From Dugong dugon (lineage: Eukaryota; Chordata; Mammalia; Sirenia; Dugongidae), in assembly GCA_030035585.1 (NCBI GenBank), contig CM057473.1, positions 11,086,501-11,150,500 on the forward strand: a DNA stretch of 64,000 bases, written 5' to 3'. Under the pieces are notes generated by a model, which worked only from the letters and a program-made list of their open reading frames with translations, did not search any database and had not been told where the DNA came from. The translations under genes and the position numbers were made by a program. This document shows positions 44,374-55,537 of this stretch, in pieces; the first letter of the stretch is position 1; each line of letters begins with the position of its first letter.

Positions 44374-45545
44374 TCTAGCCTCCTCATCCTTTGCTTTCCT
44401 CTCGCATGGAGGCTGGAAAACATGGGGCTTATTATATTATTTACTTATTAAATGGTTTTATATGCTTCTTAATAAATGTTCTCATTGGGACAATGCATAC
44501 AGATACCCTGTAAATAAAAAAGTTGCGTGTGATTTTTGAGAATGGAAAATTAGTTACCTTTACACTCTTGCTTAAGGAATGTTGAACAGGTATTTAAATA
44601 ATACTTATTTGAAGGGGAACTAAATTTATTATCCTGCCTTGTCCTGACACTGGATCTTAGGTTCCAGCTAATTCCGACATCACGGATTGAGGTGTTTCTG
44701 ACATTTGAAGAGACAGTGTGGACTGGCAGTTGGATGACACATGATCCAGCTATTAATGGTGCTTCCTGGAGCCAACCGAGTCAGGAGTTCAGTTCATTCT
44801 TCCAGGAATCAGCACATGAGGCAATTTCTGGATCTCCCAGGACTCTAGCCTAGTGCTGTGGGCTTTGGATTCTGACCCAGGAACTGGAGGAGGCAGCTCC
44901 CGTTCACATGATACAGATGTCCTGGGACTGGGGATGGTGGACCATCCTGCTCATGGAGAAGAGAGAGGCTGTTTTCCATGACACCACCACGTAGTTTACC
45001 CGATGGGTGAGCAAATGCATTGAATCAGCTATTAACTCAGAATTTGGACTTGAAAGCCAACATGGCTAAGTGCTTATCTGGCTCTGCTATGCTAAGGTTA
45101 AATATCTTTAAACATGCGGGTGGGGCAGTACAGGAAGTGAATAAGCCAAAGATCTGAATTGCACAGAGAAAATAACGACGCTACCGATCCAACCTTGGCA
45201 GCATTGCGCACTGTTGTTTAATAGAACTGACCCATAGCAGCTGTGGTCATTTCCAAGTGGCTCCAAGATTGGATAGAGAGGCAGGAAGCATGTGGTGTAC
45301 GATGGTCACCGAAACTGGAATGGAATGACACCTGAAGTGCTTTAACTCTTCCTCAGATATACTAACGTGTGGTGGTCCTTTGAGATGCTGAGGTTTAGCA
45401 GCACATAGGTACCCTCATGCTGATGAGCCCAGGTCTTGTTAGTGGATCATGATTCTGGCATGGGTCTAGATGCTGAGGACCGGCGTTAAGTGTAGTATAC
45501 CACTTGGGGATCCTTGGTTTTTACTTGCCTGACAGTGAACGAGGA
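44374..45545. other. Unidentified moderately GC-rich block
   Basis: From about 44640 to 45540 the base composition and wording differ from the AT-rich flanks. It may be a decayed LTR retroelement or other old repeat. I could not match it, and it has no long open frame. Confidence 0.3.
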
Positions 45546-45753
45546 GGAGTCCTGGTGGCGCAATGTTTAAGCATTTGGCTGCTAACTAAAAAGTTGGTGG
45601 GTCAACCCATCTAGTGGTTCAGCGGGAGTAAAGACCTGGCGATCTGCTCCCTCAAAGATTACAGCCAAGAAAACACTATGGAGCAGTTCTACTTTGCCAC
45701 ATTGGGTCTCTATGAGTTGAAATTCGACTTGAGAACACCTAACAACAACAACG
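45546..45753 (+). mobile_element. AfroSINE class A/B mosaic with RTE-type tail
   Basis: Sense copy. Head 'gagtcctggtggcgcaatg', class B-like middle 'gacctggcgatctgctccc', and tail 'gaacacctaacaacaacaac'. Confidence 0.92.
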
Positions 45754-46010
45754 ATGGTGAAAGGGCTTGTGGGTAGTGTTCTTTGGAGATGGAAAGGAAG
45801 AGAACCTTCGAATTTTGACTATTTGTAGTTATTATACATTTTATAGCTCAGGGGTTTCCAACTAAGATGGGTCCATGCTATCCATATTCAGTGCCTGGCA
45901 GGCCAGATGTCTATGGAGGAAGAGAAGGTCAGGGGTTTAGACCTCTGAATTAACCATCACTCAATAATTTCCTAAAGTCAGAGACTCACTTCTGCCTACT
46001 GATAACACTT

Positions 46011-46526
46011 TGTCTTGGTTAACTAATGCCGCTATAACAGAAATACCACAAGTGGATGGCTTTAACAAACGGAACTTTATTCTCTCCCAGTCTAGGAGGA
46101 TAGAAGTCTGAATTCTGGGTGCCAGCTCCAGGTAAAGGCTTTCTCTCTCTATTGGCTCTGGGGGAAGGTCCTTGTCAGCAATCTTCCCCAGTCGAGGAGC
46201 TTCTCAGCTCAGGGACCCCAGGTCCAAAGGACGCACTATTCTCCTGGCTCTTGTTTCTTGGTGGTATGAGGTCCCCCTGTCTCTCTGCTCGCTTTTCTCT
46301 TTTATGTCTCCAAAGAGATTGACCTAGACACAACCTAATCTTGAGAGTCCTGCCTCATTAAAATAACTGACTCTAATCCTGCCTCATTAACATCACAGAA
46401 GTAGGATTTACAACACATATGAAAATCACATCAGATCACAAAATAGTGGACAACCACACAATACTGGGAATCATGGCCTAGCTAAGTTGACACACATTTT
46501 TGGGGGATGCAATTCAATCCATAACA
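46011..46526 (-). mobile_element. Afrotherian MaLR solo LTR, antisense
   Basis: Starts 'tgtcttggttaactaatgcc' and ends 'aattcaatccataaca'. Same family as the LTRs at 32896 and 60982. The flanks (cactt and tactc) match at only three of five bases, so the duplication has decayed. Confidence 0.9.
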
Positions 46527-47420
46527 TACTCCCAATGCCATTTTGGATGAAAATAAAGCTGCAGATTAATTGAACCACTCTGAAAGTTGCAACAGGATAC
46601 TACATGGGCAGCTGGTCTTCTGAAATGAGCTTGGGATGTCATTGTATTTACTTTTGTGATGCCCAGGCATTGTGTAGCCAATAAAACCTTCTGAGATTCT
46701 CTGTTTTTAAGTGAGTTCTTTTGTGATTCTGGTACTACCACTGAGGTCCATATTTTATATATTGGGTCAACAGAATTAGTTTATTTTGATTTGGGGAAAT
46801 ATACTGTAGGGTTGCAATAGGGATGGCAATGGAGTTTTACGTGTTTGTGTGTTCATGTGAATACATGTGTGAATGGGCATGTGTGCCGTGTGGTTGCTTC
46901 TGGAATCAATCAGGGAATTTGAGAAGTGATGTTGTGGGAAAGGCAGAGAGGGATCATCTTCTAGGCTTATCGAGTATTGGGAAATATAGAGTTTTTACAA
47001 CAGGGGAAGAGGAGTCTCACATAACAGCTTTCTGGCCATTCCTAGGGGGAAATAAAACCCAACAGAGTAATCAGAGCATATTTCTTCTCTTAGTTCTTCA
47101 ATTTTTTCCTTTATTTGGACATGCAAGAATAGAAAAGCGAGAACTATTATTAATTTTGCAATTTACAGCTCCTAAATAATCAGGATATAGTAAGCAGTCC
47201 TGTATTTGCTGTGATCAAGAACAATAAGATCTTTCTGACAGAAAATATTTCCCAGTAAGCAAGACATGATGCTGGGAATTTACATCATTTTTGTCACTTC
47301 AGTGAGTTATGAAGCAGATTTCAGAAAACTCCCCATTAAAATCAGAGATGGTATCTGAGAAAAATTAACTCATTATTATCTGTTAGAAAGGTTTACACTT
47401 TTAAGTTGTACAATCAATTT
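46527..47420. other. Unique sequence
   Basis: Two open frames (46514-46741 antisense, 46823-47179 sense) have no recognisable domain or splice flanks. They are probably chance. Confidence 0.35.
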
Positions 47421-50350
47421 GTATTGATAATTACTGGTGATTGGAATATGAAAGTTATAAACAAAGGCGAAGGATCTGTAGTTGGAAAGTATAGCCTTGG
47501 CGATAGGAACGATGCCGTAGATCACACGATAGAATTTTATAAGACCAACAACTTATTCATTGGAAATACTTTTTTCTTTTTTTTTAAATTCATACCATTT
47601 TTTCTCTTTTCTTTTTTTTTATTGTTGTAGTTTAAATGAAGTTTACATTTCAAGTTAGTCTCCCATACAAAATTTTATACATACGTTGTTATGTGACCCT
47701 AATTTCTCACCCCATACTGCGACAGCACACTCCTTCTTTCCACCCTTGATTCCCCATGGCCATTCAACCAGCTCCTAACCCTTTCTGCTTTCCCATCCCA
47801 CCTCCAGACAGAAGCTGCCCCTTTGGTCTCTTGTATCTACTTGAGCTAAGAGGCACACTCCTCAAGAATATCACTTTATGTCCTACAGTCCAGTCCAATC
47901 CCTGTCTGAAGAGTTGGCCTCGGAAATTGTTTTAGTTCTGGGCTGATAGAGAATCCAGGGACCATGCTTTCCGTGGTCCCTCCAGTCTCAGTCAGACCCT
48001 TAAGTCTGATCTTCTTACTAGAATTTGAGCTCTGAACCCCACCTTTCTGCTGCTCCATCAGGGACTCTGTTGTGTTCCCTGTCAGGGCGGTCATCGTGGA
48101 AATACTTTTTTCAACAACACAAACGATAACTGTATACATAGACCTCACCAGATGGATTACCCAGGATCAAATCGACCACGTCTATGGAAAGAGATGATGG
48201 ACGAGCTCAATATTATCAGCCAAGACAAAGCCCAGGGCCTACTATGGAGCAGACCGTCAATTGTTCATAATCAAGTTCAAGCTGAAGCTGAAGAAAATCA
48301 AAGCAAATTCATGAGAGCCAAAGTATGATCTTGAATATCTTCCATCTGAATTTAGAAAGCATTCAAGAATAGATTTGAAGCACTGAACACTAATGTTGTG
48401 GGATGACATCAAGGACATCATACACAAAGAAAGTAAAATGTCATTAAAAAAAAAGAAAGAAAGAAAAGATCAAAACGAACATCAGAAGAGACTCTGAAAC
48501 TTGCTCTGGAGTGCAAAGTAGCTAAAACAAACAGAAGAGACTATGGAGTAAAAGAGCTAAACAGAAGACTTAAAGAGCAGCTTGAGAAGACAAAGTGAAG
48601 TATTATAATGCAATGTGCAAAGACCTGGAGATAGAAAACCAGTAGGGAAGGACATGATCAGCATTTCTCAAGCTGAAAGAACTGAAGAGAAAATTCAAGC
48701 CTCCGGTTGCAATATTGAAGGAGTCTATGGGCAGAAAATTGAATGATACAGAAATCATCAAAAGAAATGGAAGGAATACACAGAGTCACTGTTCCAAAAA
48801 GAACTGGTCCACATTGGACCATTTCAGGAGGTAGCATATGATCAACAACCACTGGTATTGAAGGAAGAAGTTCAAGTCACACTGAAAGCATCGGCAAAAA
48901 ACAAGGCTCCAGGAATTGATGGAATACCAATTGAGATGCTTCATCAAAGAGATGCAATGCTGGAAGCACTTACTCATCTATGCCAAAATATTTGGGAGAC
49001 ATCTACTTGGCCAACTGATGGGAAGAGATCCGTATTTGTGCCCATTCCAAAGAAATGCCATCAAATGGAATGTGAAAATTATAGAACAATATCATTAGTA
49101 TTTCATGCTAGCAAAATTTTGCTCAAGATAATTCAAGAACGGCTGCGGCCGTACATCAACAAGAACTAACAGAAGTTAGTTTCAGAAAAGGATGTGCAAC
49201 AAGGAATATCATTGCTGATGCTAGATGGGTCTTTGCCAAAAGCAGAAAATACCAGAAAGAGGTTTACCTGTGTTTTATCGACTACACAAAGGCATTCAAC
49301 TGTGTGGATCATAACAAATTACAGATAACATTATGAAGAATAGGAATTCTAGAACACTTAATTGTGCTCATGCAGAACTTGTACATAGACTAAGAAGAAA
49401 TAGTTCGAACAGAACAAGGGGATACTGCATGTTTTACAGCGAAAAAAGGTGTGCAGCAAGGTTGTATCCTTTCACGTTACTTATTCAAACTCTATGCTGA
49501 GCAAATAATCCAAGAAGCTGGACTATATGAAGAAGAATATGGCATCAGAATTAGAGAAAGACTCATTAACAACCTGCAATATGCAGATGACACAACTCTA
49601 TTTGCCAAAAGTGAAGATGACTTGAAGCACTTACTGATGAAGTTCAAAGACTACTATAGCCTTCTGTATAGATTACATCTGAACATGAAGAAAATGAAAA
49701 TCCTCACAACTAGACCCCAAAACATCGTGATAGATGATGAAGAAATTGAAGTTATCGAGGATTTCATTCTACTTGGATCAATAATCAATGGCCATGGAAG
49801 CAGCAGTCAAGAAATCAAGCAATATATCGCATCGTGCAAATCTGCTGCAAAAGATCTCTTTACAGTGTTAAAAAGCAAAGAGGTCACTTTGATGACTAAG
49901 GTGTACCTGACCCAAGCCATGGTACTTTCAATCGCCTCGTATGCACGTGAAAGTTGGACAATGAAAAAGGAAGACAGAACAAGAATTGACACATTTGAAT
50001 AGTGGTGTTGAGGAAGAATATTGGATGTACCATGGACTGCTAGAAGAATGAATAAGGCAGTCTTGGAGAAAGTATAGCCAGAATGCTCCTTAGAAGCAAG
50101 GATGGCGAGACTTCATCTTGCTTCCTTTGGACACGTTATCAGGTGGGATCAGTCCCTGGAGAAGAACATCATGCTTGGTAAAGCAGAGGGTCAGTGAAAG
50201 ACCCTCAATGAAATGGATTAACACAATGGCTGCAATGGGCTCAAACATAGCAATGACTGTGAGGATGACACAGGACCAGGCAGTGTTCTTTTCTGTTAGA
50301 TACGAAGCTGCTATGAATCGGAGCAGATTTGATAATGCCTAACAGCAGTA
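47421..50350 (+). mobile_element. RTE/BovB-clade LINE, 5'-truncated, split by L1
   Basis: Begins inside the endonuclease ('attgataattactggtgattgg' in two blocks) and continues through linker and RT to a decayed tail ('gatttgataatgcctaacag'). RT landmarks: 'KNKAPGIDGIP' (48858-49169), motif A region at 49264-49300, and a 183-codon open stretch at 49451-50002 holding QGCILSRYLF and YADD. Stops and frameshifts break the rest, for example near 49336 (TGA) and 49391 (TAA). An antisense L1 end lies at 47577-48097. Confidence 0.9.
47577..48097 (-). mobile_element. L1 3' end inserted into the RTE
   Basis: Antisense elephant-type L1 3' end. The 15-base duplication ggaaatacttttttc at 47562-47576 and 48098-48112 is RTE sequence, so the L1 arrived later. 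The insert starts with a T-run (its poly-A), consistent with L1-driven insertion. Confidence 0.93.
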
Positions 50351-50532
50351 ACGTTTTTCAGATTAAGTGGAATAAAAAGTAGCACAAGTAAATTTGGTAA
50401 ATATTCCAAGGAGAGGATCTGGGATGAGGAGGAGGTAGGTCTGGGTGGAGTATTTTTCAGGGAGGACTTTGAGTTACCAGGGGCTAGCTGGTGCATTGGG
50501 GGCTTGAAAGGGTAAGGTAGAAACACTTAGAA

Positions 50533-50890
50533 GAAAATTGTTAGTTGCCCTTGAGTTGTATTCGACTCATGGAGACCTTATGAAACATTGCCTGGTCCTG
50601 TGCCATCTTCATGATTGTTTGTATGTTTGAGTCCATTATTGTGGCTATTGTATCAACCCAACACTATATTGGGCAATTTCTGTGTTGTTATATACAGGGT
50701 TTTCATTGGCTAATTTTTGGAAGTAGATTGTCAAACCTTTCTTCCTAGTCTTAGTCTGAAAGGTCTGCTGAAACAAAACCTATCCACCATGGGTGACCCT
50801 GCTGATATGTGAAATACCAATGGAATAGCTTCCAGCCTCGTAGCAACACACAAGCCACAACAGTATGACAAACTGTCAGATGGATGGTGG
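50533..50890 (-). mobile_element. RTE 5'-plus-3' chimeric non-autonomous element
   Basis: Read on the minus strand, it opens with RTE 5'-region sequence ('gacagtttgtcatactgttg', 'tatttcacatatcagcaggg', 'cagactaagactaggaag'). After about 230 bases it switches to the RTE 3' end ('acaataatggactcaaaca' through 'caagggcaactaac'). The whole coding region is absent. It is structurally different from the 43121-43682 element. Confidence 0.78.
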
Positions 50891-50899
50891 TACATTACT

Positions 50900-51029
50900 T
50901 ATTTATTGAATATGTACTCACTTGTTTTAAACACACAGCTCTAAGTGCTTTTTATATGCCAATTGTTCCAAGTTCTTTACAAATATTAATTACTTTAAAC
51001 ATCAACCCTATGAGGTAGGTATTTGCACT
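50900..51029 (-). mobile_element. MIR SINE, antisense, first part
   Basis: 'ctaagtgctttttatatgcc' and 'catcaaccctatgaggtagg' give the 3' part of MIR in reverse. It continues at 51479-51528 and again after 52670. Confidence 0.75.
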
Positions 51030-51478
51030 GGGCTAATAGTTTCCCTCCACCCCAAAATCATGTCCACATGGAACCTCAGAATATGGCCTTATTGGGAAAT
51101 AAGATGTATTTAGTTAAGATGAGGCCATACTGGATAAGGGGGAGCCCCAAATCCAATGACTGATGTCCTTATAAGAAGACTATGAAGACACAGAGACACA
51201 AGGAGAGACACATGCAAGGAGGAAGGCCATTGAAGACATAGGCAGAGACTGGAGTGATGCAGCCACGAGCCTAGCAATGCTAATACTTGCTAGCAGCCAT
51301 TGGAAACTAGGAAGAGGCAAGGAAGTGTTCTTCTGTAGAGCTTAAGAGGGAATATGACTGCTGACACCTTGATTTTGGACTTTGAGCCTCCAGAACTGCA
51401 TGGGAGAATAAACTTCTGTTATTTTAAGCCCCCTAATTTATGATACTTTGTTTTGGCAGCTCTAGGAAACTAATACAG
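51030..51478 (+). mobile_element. MLT1-type MaLR LTR inserted in MIR
   Basis: 'gggaaataagatgtatttag', 'ccaatgactgatgtccttat', 'gacataggcagagactggag', 'ctgacaccttgattttggac' and 'gctctaggaaactaatacag' are in MLT1 order. Confidence 0.9.
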
Positions 51479-51528
51479 TTGTATTATCCCTATCTTACAG
51501 GCGAGAAAACCTAGGAAGGGAGAAGTTA
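51479..51528 (-). mobile_element. MIR SINE, middle part
   Basis: 'attatccctatcttacaggc' and 'gagaaaacctaggaaggg' continue the reverse MIR core up to the TA where the Tigger inserted. Confidence 0.75.
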
Positions 51529-52668
51529 CAGGCATGTCTTGGAGATATTGCTGGTTTGGTTCCAGATCACTGCAACAAAGCGAATATTGCAATAAAGTGA
51601 GTCACACAAATTTTTTGGTTTCCCCATGCATATGAAAGTTACGTTTATACTATACGGTAGCCATCAAGTGAGCAATAGCGTTATGTCTAAATGTTATGTG
51701 CTCTGACTGCTCCACCGACCAGCTGCTCCCTGTCTCTCTCCCTCTCCTTGGGCTTCCGTATTCCCTGAGACACGACAATATTGGAATTAGGCCAATTAAT
51801 AGCCCTACAATGGCCTCTGAGTGTTTAAGTGAAAGGAAGAGTCACAGGTCTCTCACTTTAAATCAAAAGTTAGAAATGATTAAGCTTAGTGAAGAAGGCA
51901 TGTCAAAAGCTGAGACAGGTCGAAAGCTAGGCCTCTTGTGCCAAACAGCCAAGTTGTGAATGCATAGGAAAAGTTCTTGAAGGAAATTTAAAATGCTACT
52001 CCAGCGAACACACGAATGATAAGAAAGAGAAACAGTCTTACTGATGATATGGAGAAAGCTTTAGTGGTCTGGATAGAAGATCACACCAGCCACACGTATA
52101 CAGAAACACCAAACCCATGGCCCTCGAGTCCATTCCAACTCATAGCAACCCTATAGGACAGAGCAGAACTGCCCCATAGGGTTTCCAAGGACTGGCTGGT
52201 AGATTCGAACTGCCAATCTCTTGGTTAGCGGTCGAGCTCTTAACCATTATGCCACCAGGGCTCCAAACCAGCCACAACATTCCCTTAAACCAGAGCCTAA
52301 CCCAGAGCAAGGCACTAACTCTCTTCAATTCTATGAAGGCTGAGAGAGTGAGGAAGATGCGGCAGAAAAGTTTGAAGTTAGCAGAGGTTGGTTCGTGGAG
52401 GCAGTTTGTGGAGCCCCCAAACAATTACAATAGTAACATCAAAGATCACTGATAACAGATCACCATAACAGATATAATAATAAAGAAAAAGTTTAAATAT
52501 CGCGAGAATTACCAAAACATGACACAGACGTGATGCGAGCTCATGATGTTGGAAAAATGGCGCCGATTGACTTGCCTGACACAGGGTTGTCGCAAACCTT
52601 CAATCTGTAAAAAATGCAGTATCTGTGAAGCACAACAAAGCAAAGTGCAGTAAAACGAGATATGCCTA
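51529..52668 (+). mobile_element. Tigger (pogo-like) DNA transposon, internally deleted
   Basis: The left end 'caggcatgtcttggagatat' and right end 'aaaacgagatatgccta' are inverted repeats flanked by TA on both sides. The transposase start is readable at 51810-51957 (MASECLSERKSHRSLTL..., ending in the helix-turn-helix segment 'SKAETGRKLGLL') and then stops. The DDE catalytic domain is missing. A class A SINE sits at 52109-52265. Confidence 0.93.
52109..52265 (-). mobile_element. AfroSINE class A, short form, inside Tigger
   Basis: Complete antisense copy. 'accagccaca' precedes (52085 region) and follows it, so it is younger than the Tigger. Confidence 0.94.
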
Positions 52669-52689
52669 TATTTGCCCCAGTGACGTAGG

Positions 52690-53615
52690 CTGTTGTTGTT
52701 GTTAGGTGCCATCAAGTCAGTTCCAACTCGTAGTGACCTACCTACAACAGAATGAAACATTGCTTGGTCCTGCACCATCCTCACAATGGTTGCTGTGTTT
52801 GAGTCCATTGTTGCAGCCACTGTGTCAATCCATCTTGTTGAGGGTCTTCCTCTTTTTCGCTGACCCTCTACTATACCAAACGTGATGTCCTTCTCCAGGG
52901 ACTAGTCACTTCTGGTAACTTGTCCAAAGTGTGTAAGATGAAGTCTTGCCATCCTCCCTTTGAAGGAGCATTCTAGATGTACTTCTTCTAAGATAGATTT
53001 GTTCGTTCTTCTGGAAGTCAACGGTATATTTAATATTCTTTACCAACTCCATAATTCAAAGGTATCAATTTTTCTTTGGTCTTCCTTATTCACATTGGCC
53101 AGCTTTTGCATGCATATGAACCCTTTGCCATAGAGTTGATTTCCACTCATAGTGACTCCGTAAGTACAGAGTAGAACTGCCCCTAGGGTTTCCAAGGAGT
53201 TGCTGGTGGATTCGAACTGCTGACCATTTGGTTAGGAGCCGTAGCTCTTAACCACTCACCATCAGGGCTCTGAGCATGTGAGGTGATTAAAAATATCATG
53301 GCTTGGGTCAGGTGCACCTTAGTCCTCAAAGTGACACCTTTGCTTTTTAACACTTTAAAGAGGTCTTTCGCAGCAGATTTGCCCAATGCAATATGATATT
53401 TGATTTCTTGACTGCTGCTTCCATGGGCGTTTTTGGTGGATCCAAGTAAAATGAAATCCTTGACAACTTCAGTCTTTTCTCCATTTATCATGATGTTGCT
53501 TATTGGTCCTGTTGTGAGGATTTTTGTTTTCTTTATGTTGAGGTGTAACCCATACTGAAGGCTGTAGTCTTTGATTTTCATCAGTAAGTGCTTCAAGTCT
53601 TCTTCGCTTTCTGCA
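52690..53615 (-). mobile_element. RTE/BovB-clade LINE 3' part, antisense, split by a SINE
   Basis: Starts with the reverse tail 'gttgttgttgttaggtgcc'. It carries the RT C-terminal region and ends near the YADD neighbourhood ('cttcaagtcttcttcgct'). The open frame 53183-53596 reads the RT thumb and, at its end, the inserted SINE. It is 5' truncated. Confidence 0.92.
53121..53271 (-). mobile_element. AfroSINE class A, short form, inside the RTE
   Basis: Antisense copy lacking the A-rich tail. Flanks 'gcatatga' and 'gcatgtga'. Confidence 0.92.
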
Positions 53616-53624
53616 GGTAGCTGT

Positions 53625-53759
53625 GACTTAAATCTAGGTGCTGTGTCTCAGAGTCAGTGGCTTCAGAGAAAATTGATTATTCAGTAGGTTTCCTTAGGGG
53701 ATGAGGAGAAGCTGGACAGAAAAAGAAAGAAGGACTTTCTGGGTAGAGGGAGCAATGTG
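53625..53759. repeat. Possible L2 fragment
   Basis: 'gggtagagggagcaatgtgt' with 'gaacaggcc' resembles an L2 3' segment. Confidence 0.45.
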
Positions 53760-53775
53760 TGAACAGGCCATTCTT

Positions 53776-54254
53776 TTTTTTTTTTTTTTCCTATTACCGG
53801 GGCTCCAAATATCTGTTGAGTGAATGAGCATGTTATTATTTTTTTTTTTAGAATTTTTTTTATTGTACTTTAGATGCAGGTTTACAGAACAAATAGTTTC
53901 TCATTAAACAGTTAGTACACATATTGTTTTATGACAATGGTTAACAACCCCACGACATGTCAACACTGTCCCTTCTCAACCTTGGGTTCCCTATTACCAG
54001 CTTTCCTGTCCCCTCCTGCCTTCTAGTCCTTGTGCCTGGACCATTGTGCCCCATTAGTCTCATTTTGTTTTATGGGCCTGTCTAATCTTTGGCTGAATGG
54101 TGAACCTCGGGAGTGACTTCATTACTGAGCTAAAAGGGTGTCTAGGGGCCACACTCTAGGGATTTCTCCAGTCTCTGTCAGGCCAGTAAGTCTGGTCTTT
54201 TTCTGTGAGTTAGAATTTTGTTCTACATTTTCTTCAGCTCTGTCCAGGACCCTC
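53776..54254 (-). mobile_element. L1 3' end, antisense, with likely 3' transduction
   Basis: Flanked by a 16-base duplication tgaacagg[c/a]cattctt (53760-53775 and 54255-54270). From left to right: T-run, ~50 bases of non-L1 sequence (53790-53838), second T-run, then antisense L1 3' sequence ('attgtactttagatgcagg', 'tctccagtctctgtcaggcc'). Two A-tails on the L1 strand with unique sequence between them is the layout of a 3' transduction. Confidence 0.82.
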
Positions 54255-54636
54255 TGAACAGGACATTCTTGCAGATCCAAACAGTGAAGGGATGCAGATG
54301 CCAGGGACTGAGACATGTCATTCTGGCCTTTCAGGAAACAAATTTCAAAAGTGCCTGAGAAAAACTATGGTGTGATTCTATGTCAGAAGTCCTAGTGCAG
54401 AGTGTGGTTCAAGAAGTACTAGCAGGATTTGTCTAAATAATAACTGTAAGTTCCCAACCAAAAAAAAAAGAGGAAGATCTAAGAGGTTCTTGGATATCCT
54501 GTATTTAGATTTTAAAATAAAAGTGAACAAAATATGGGCAGAGGGGGCATGCTGTGTGGGAAGTGGAAGGGCGGAGATAAACCTTGAGTCACATGAGGCC
54601 AAGAGTTGTGGCTGAGACAAGTTCTAGGAGCAAAAA

Positions 54637-54812
54637 GGAGTCCCTCGGTCACATGAGAGGTTGGCAGTTTGGGTCCACCCAGAGGCGCCGTCGAAGAAAG
54701 GACTGGTGTATACTTTGGAAAAAACAGCCATTGAAAACATTGTGAAACACAGTTCTACTCGGACACACGTGGTTTACCCTGAGTAGGAATTAACTTGATG
54801 ACAACTAGTTTA
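54637..54812 (+). mobile_element. AfroSINE class B, head deleted
   Basis: Sense copy. 'ggagtccctcggtcacatga' jumps over most of the tRNA-like head, then runs normally to 'cttgatgacaactagttt'. Confidence 0.9.
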
Positions 54813-55329
54813 ACAGCTGAAAAGGACTTTCAGAACTTCACATGGAAAAAGAAATGGAAACCAACAAGTAAGAGGCAGTGCTCTTCTTAAGGAAGTTAGT
54901 ATAATATAAGAGCTGACGGAAAGAAAGCAAACCTGGTTTGCCATGATTTTATTTCTAGCCTTTTTATTCAGGGAAATAAATTTCAGACCGGAAAGGTTAT
55001 AAAAAGCAGCACATGCAAGAAATAAAGATACGCTATATGAATGTCATTTAATATGAACCTACGCCTGTAGACTAACAGTATATCTAATCAGAGAATTAAA
55101 AATATTGGCTAATGGAATGACTTGTTAATTTCTCTGAAATACAAAGAATGAGAGAAGGAGGTATCAGAAAAAACAGGGGCAAGAACAGAAGAAAAAGACT
55201 GTTGCATCATCTAGAAGTGAGTGATGGGATGTTGTAGTTAATTCTGGTCGAACAGCTACATCGAAATTACTGTTCCTTCTAAGTAAATATTCCTTTGAGT
55301 TATATTAAAAAACAAGTAAAATAACAAAA
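54813..55329. other. Unique AT-rich stretch
   Basis: No feature recognised. Confidence 0.35.
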
Positions 55330-55537
55330 GCAACCCAATTACTGTCAAGTCAATTCTGACTCATGACGACCCCATGTGTGTAAGAGTAGGACTGCCTTCC
55401 ATAGAGTTTTCAATGGCTGTGACCTTTTGGAAGTAGATCGCCAGGCCTTTCTTCCAAGGCACCTCTGGGCTGATTCAAACCGCCAGCCTTTATGGTTAGT
55501 AGCCAAGTGTTTAACCGTTTGTGCCATCCAGGGACTC
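55330..55537 (-). mobile_element. AfroSINE class B
   Basis: Complete antisense copy. 'tgagttata[t/g]ta' flanks it at a short distance on the left and directly on the right. Confidence 0.94.

Noticed and set aside
49451..50002. Functional reverse transcriptase gene
   Set aside because: The 183-codon frame keeps YADD but is a fragment of a LINE whose upstream RT and endonuclease are broken by stops, frameshifts and an L1 insertion.
51696..51959. Host DNA-binding protein (helix-turn-helix)
   Set aside because: The frame is the N-terminus of a Tigger transposase within clear terminal inverted repeats and TA flanks.
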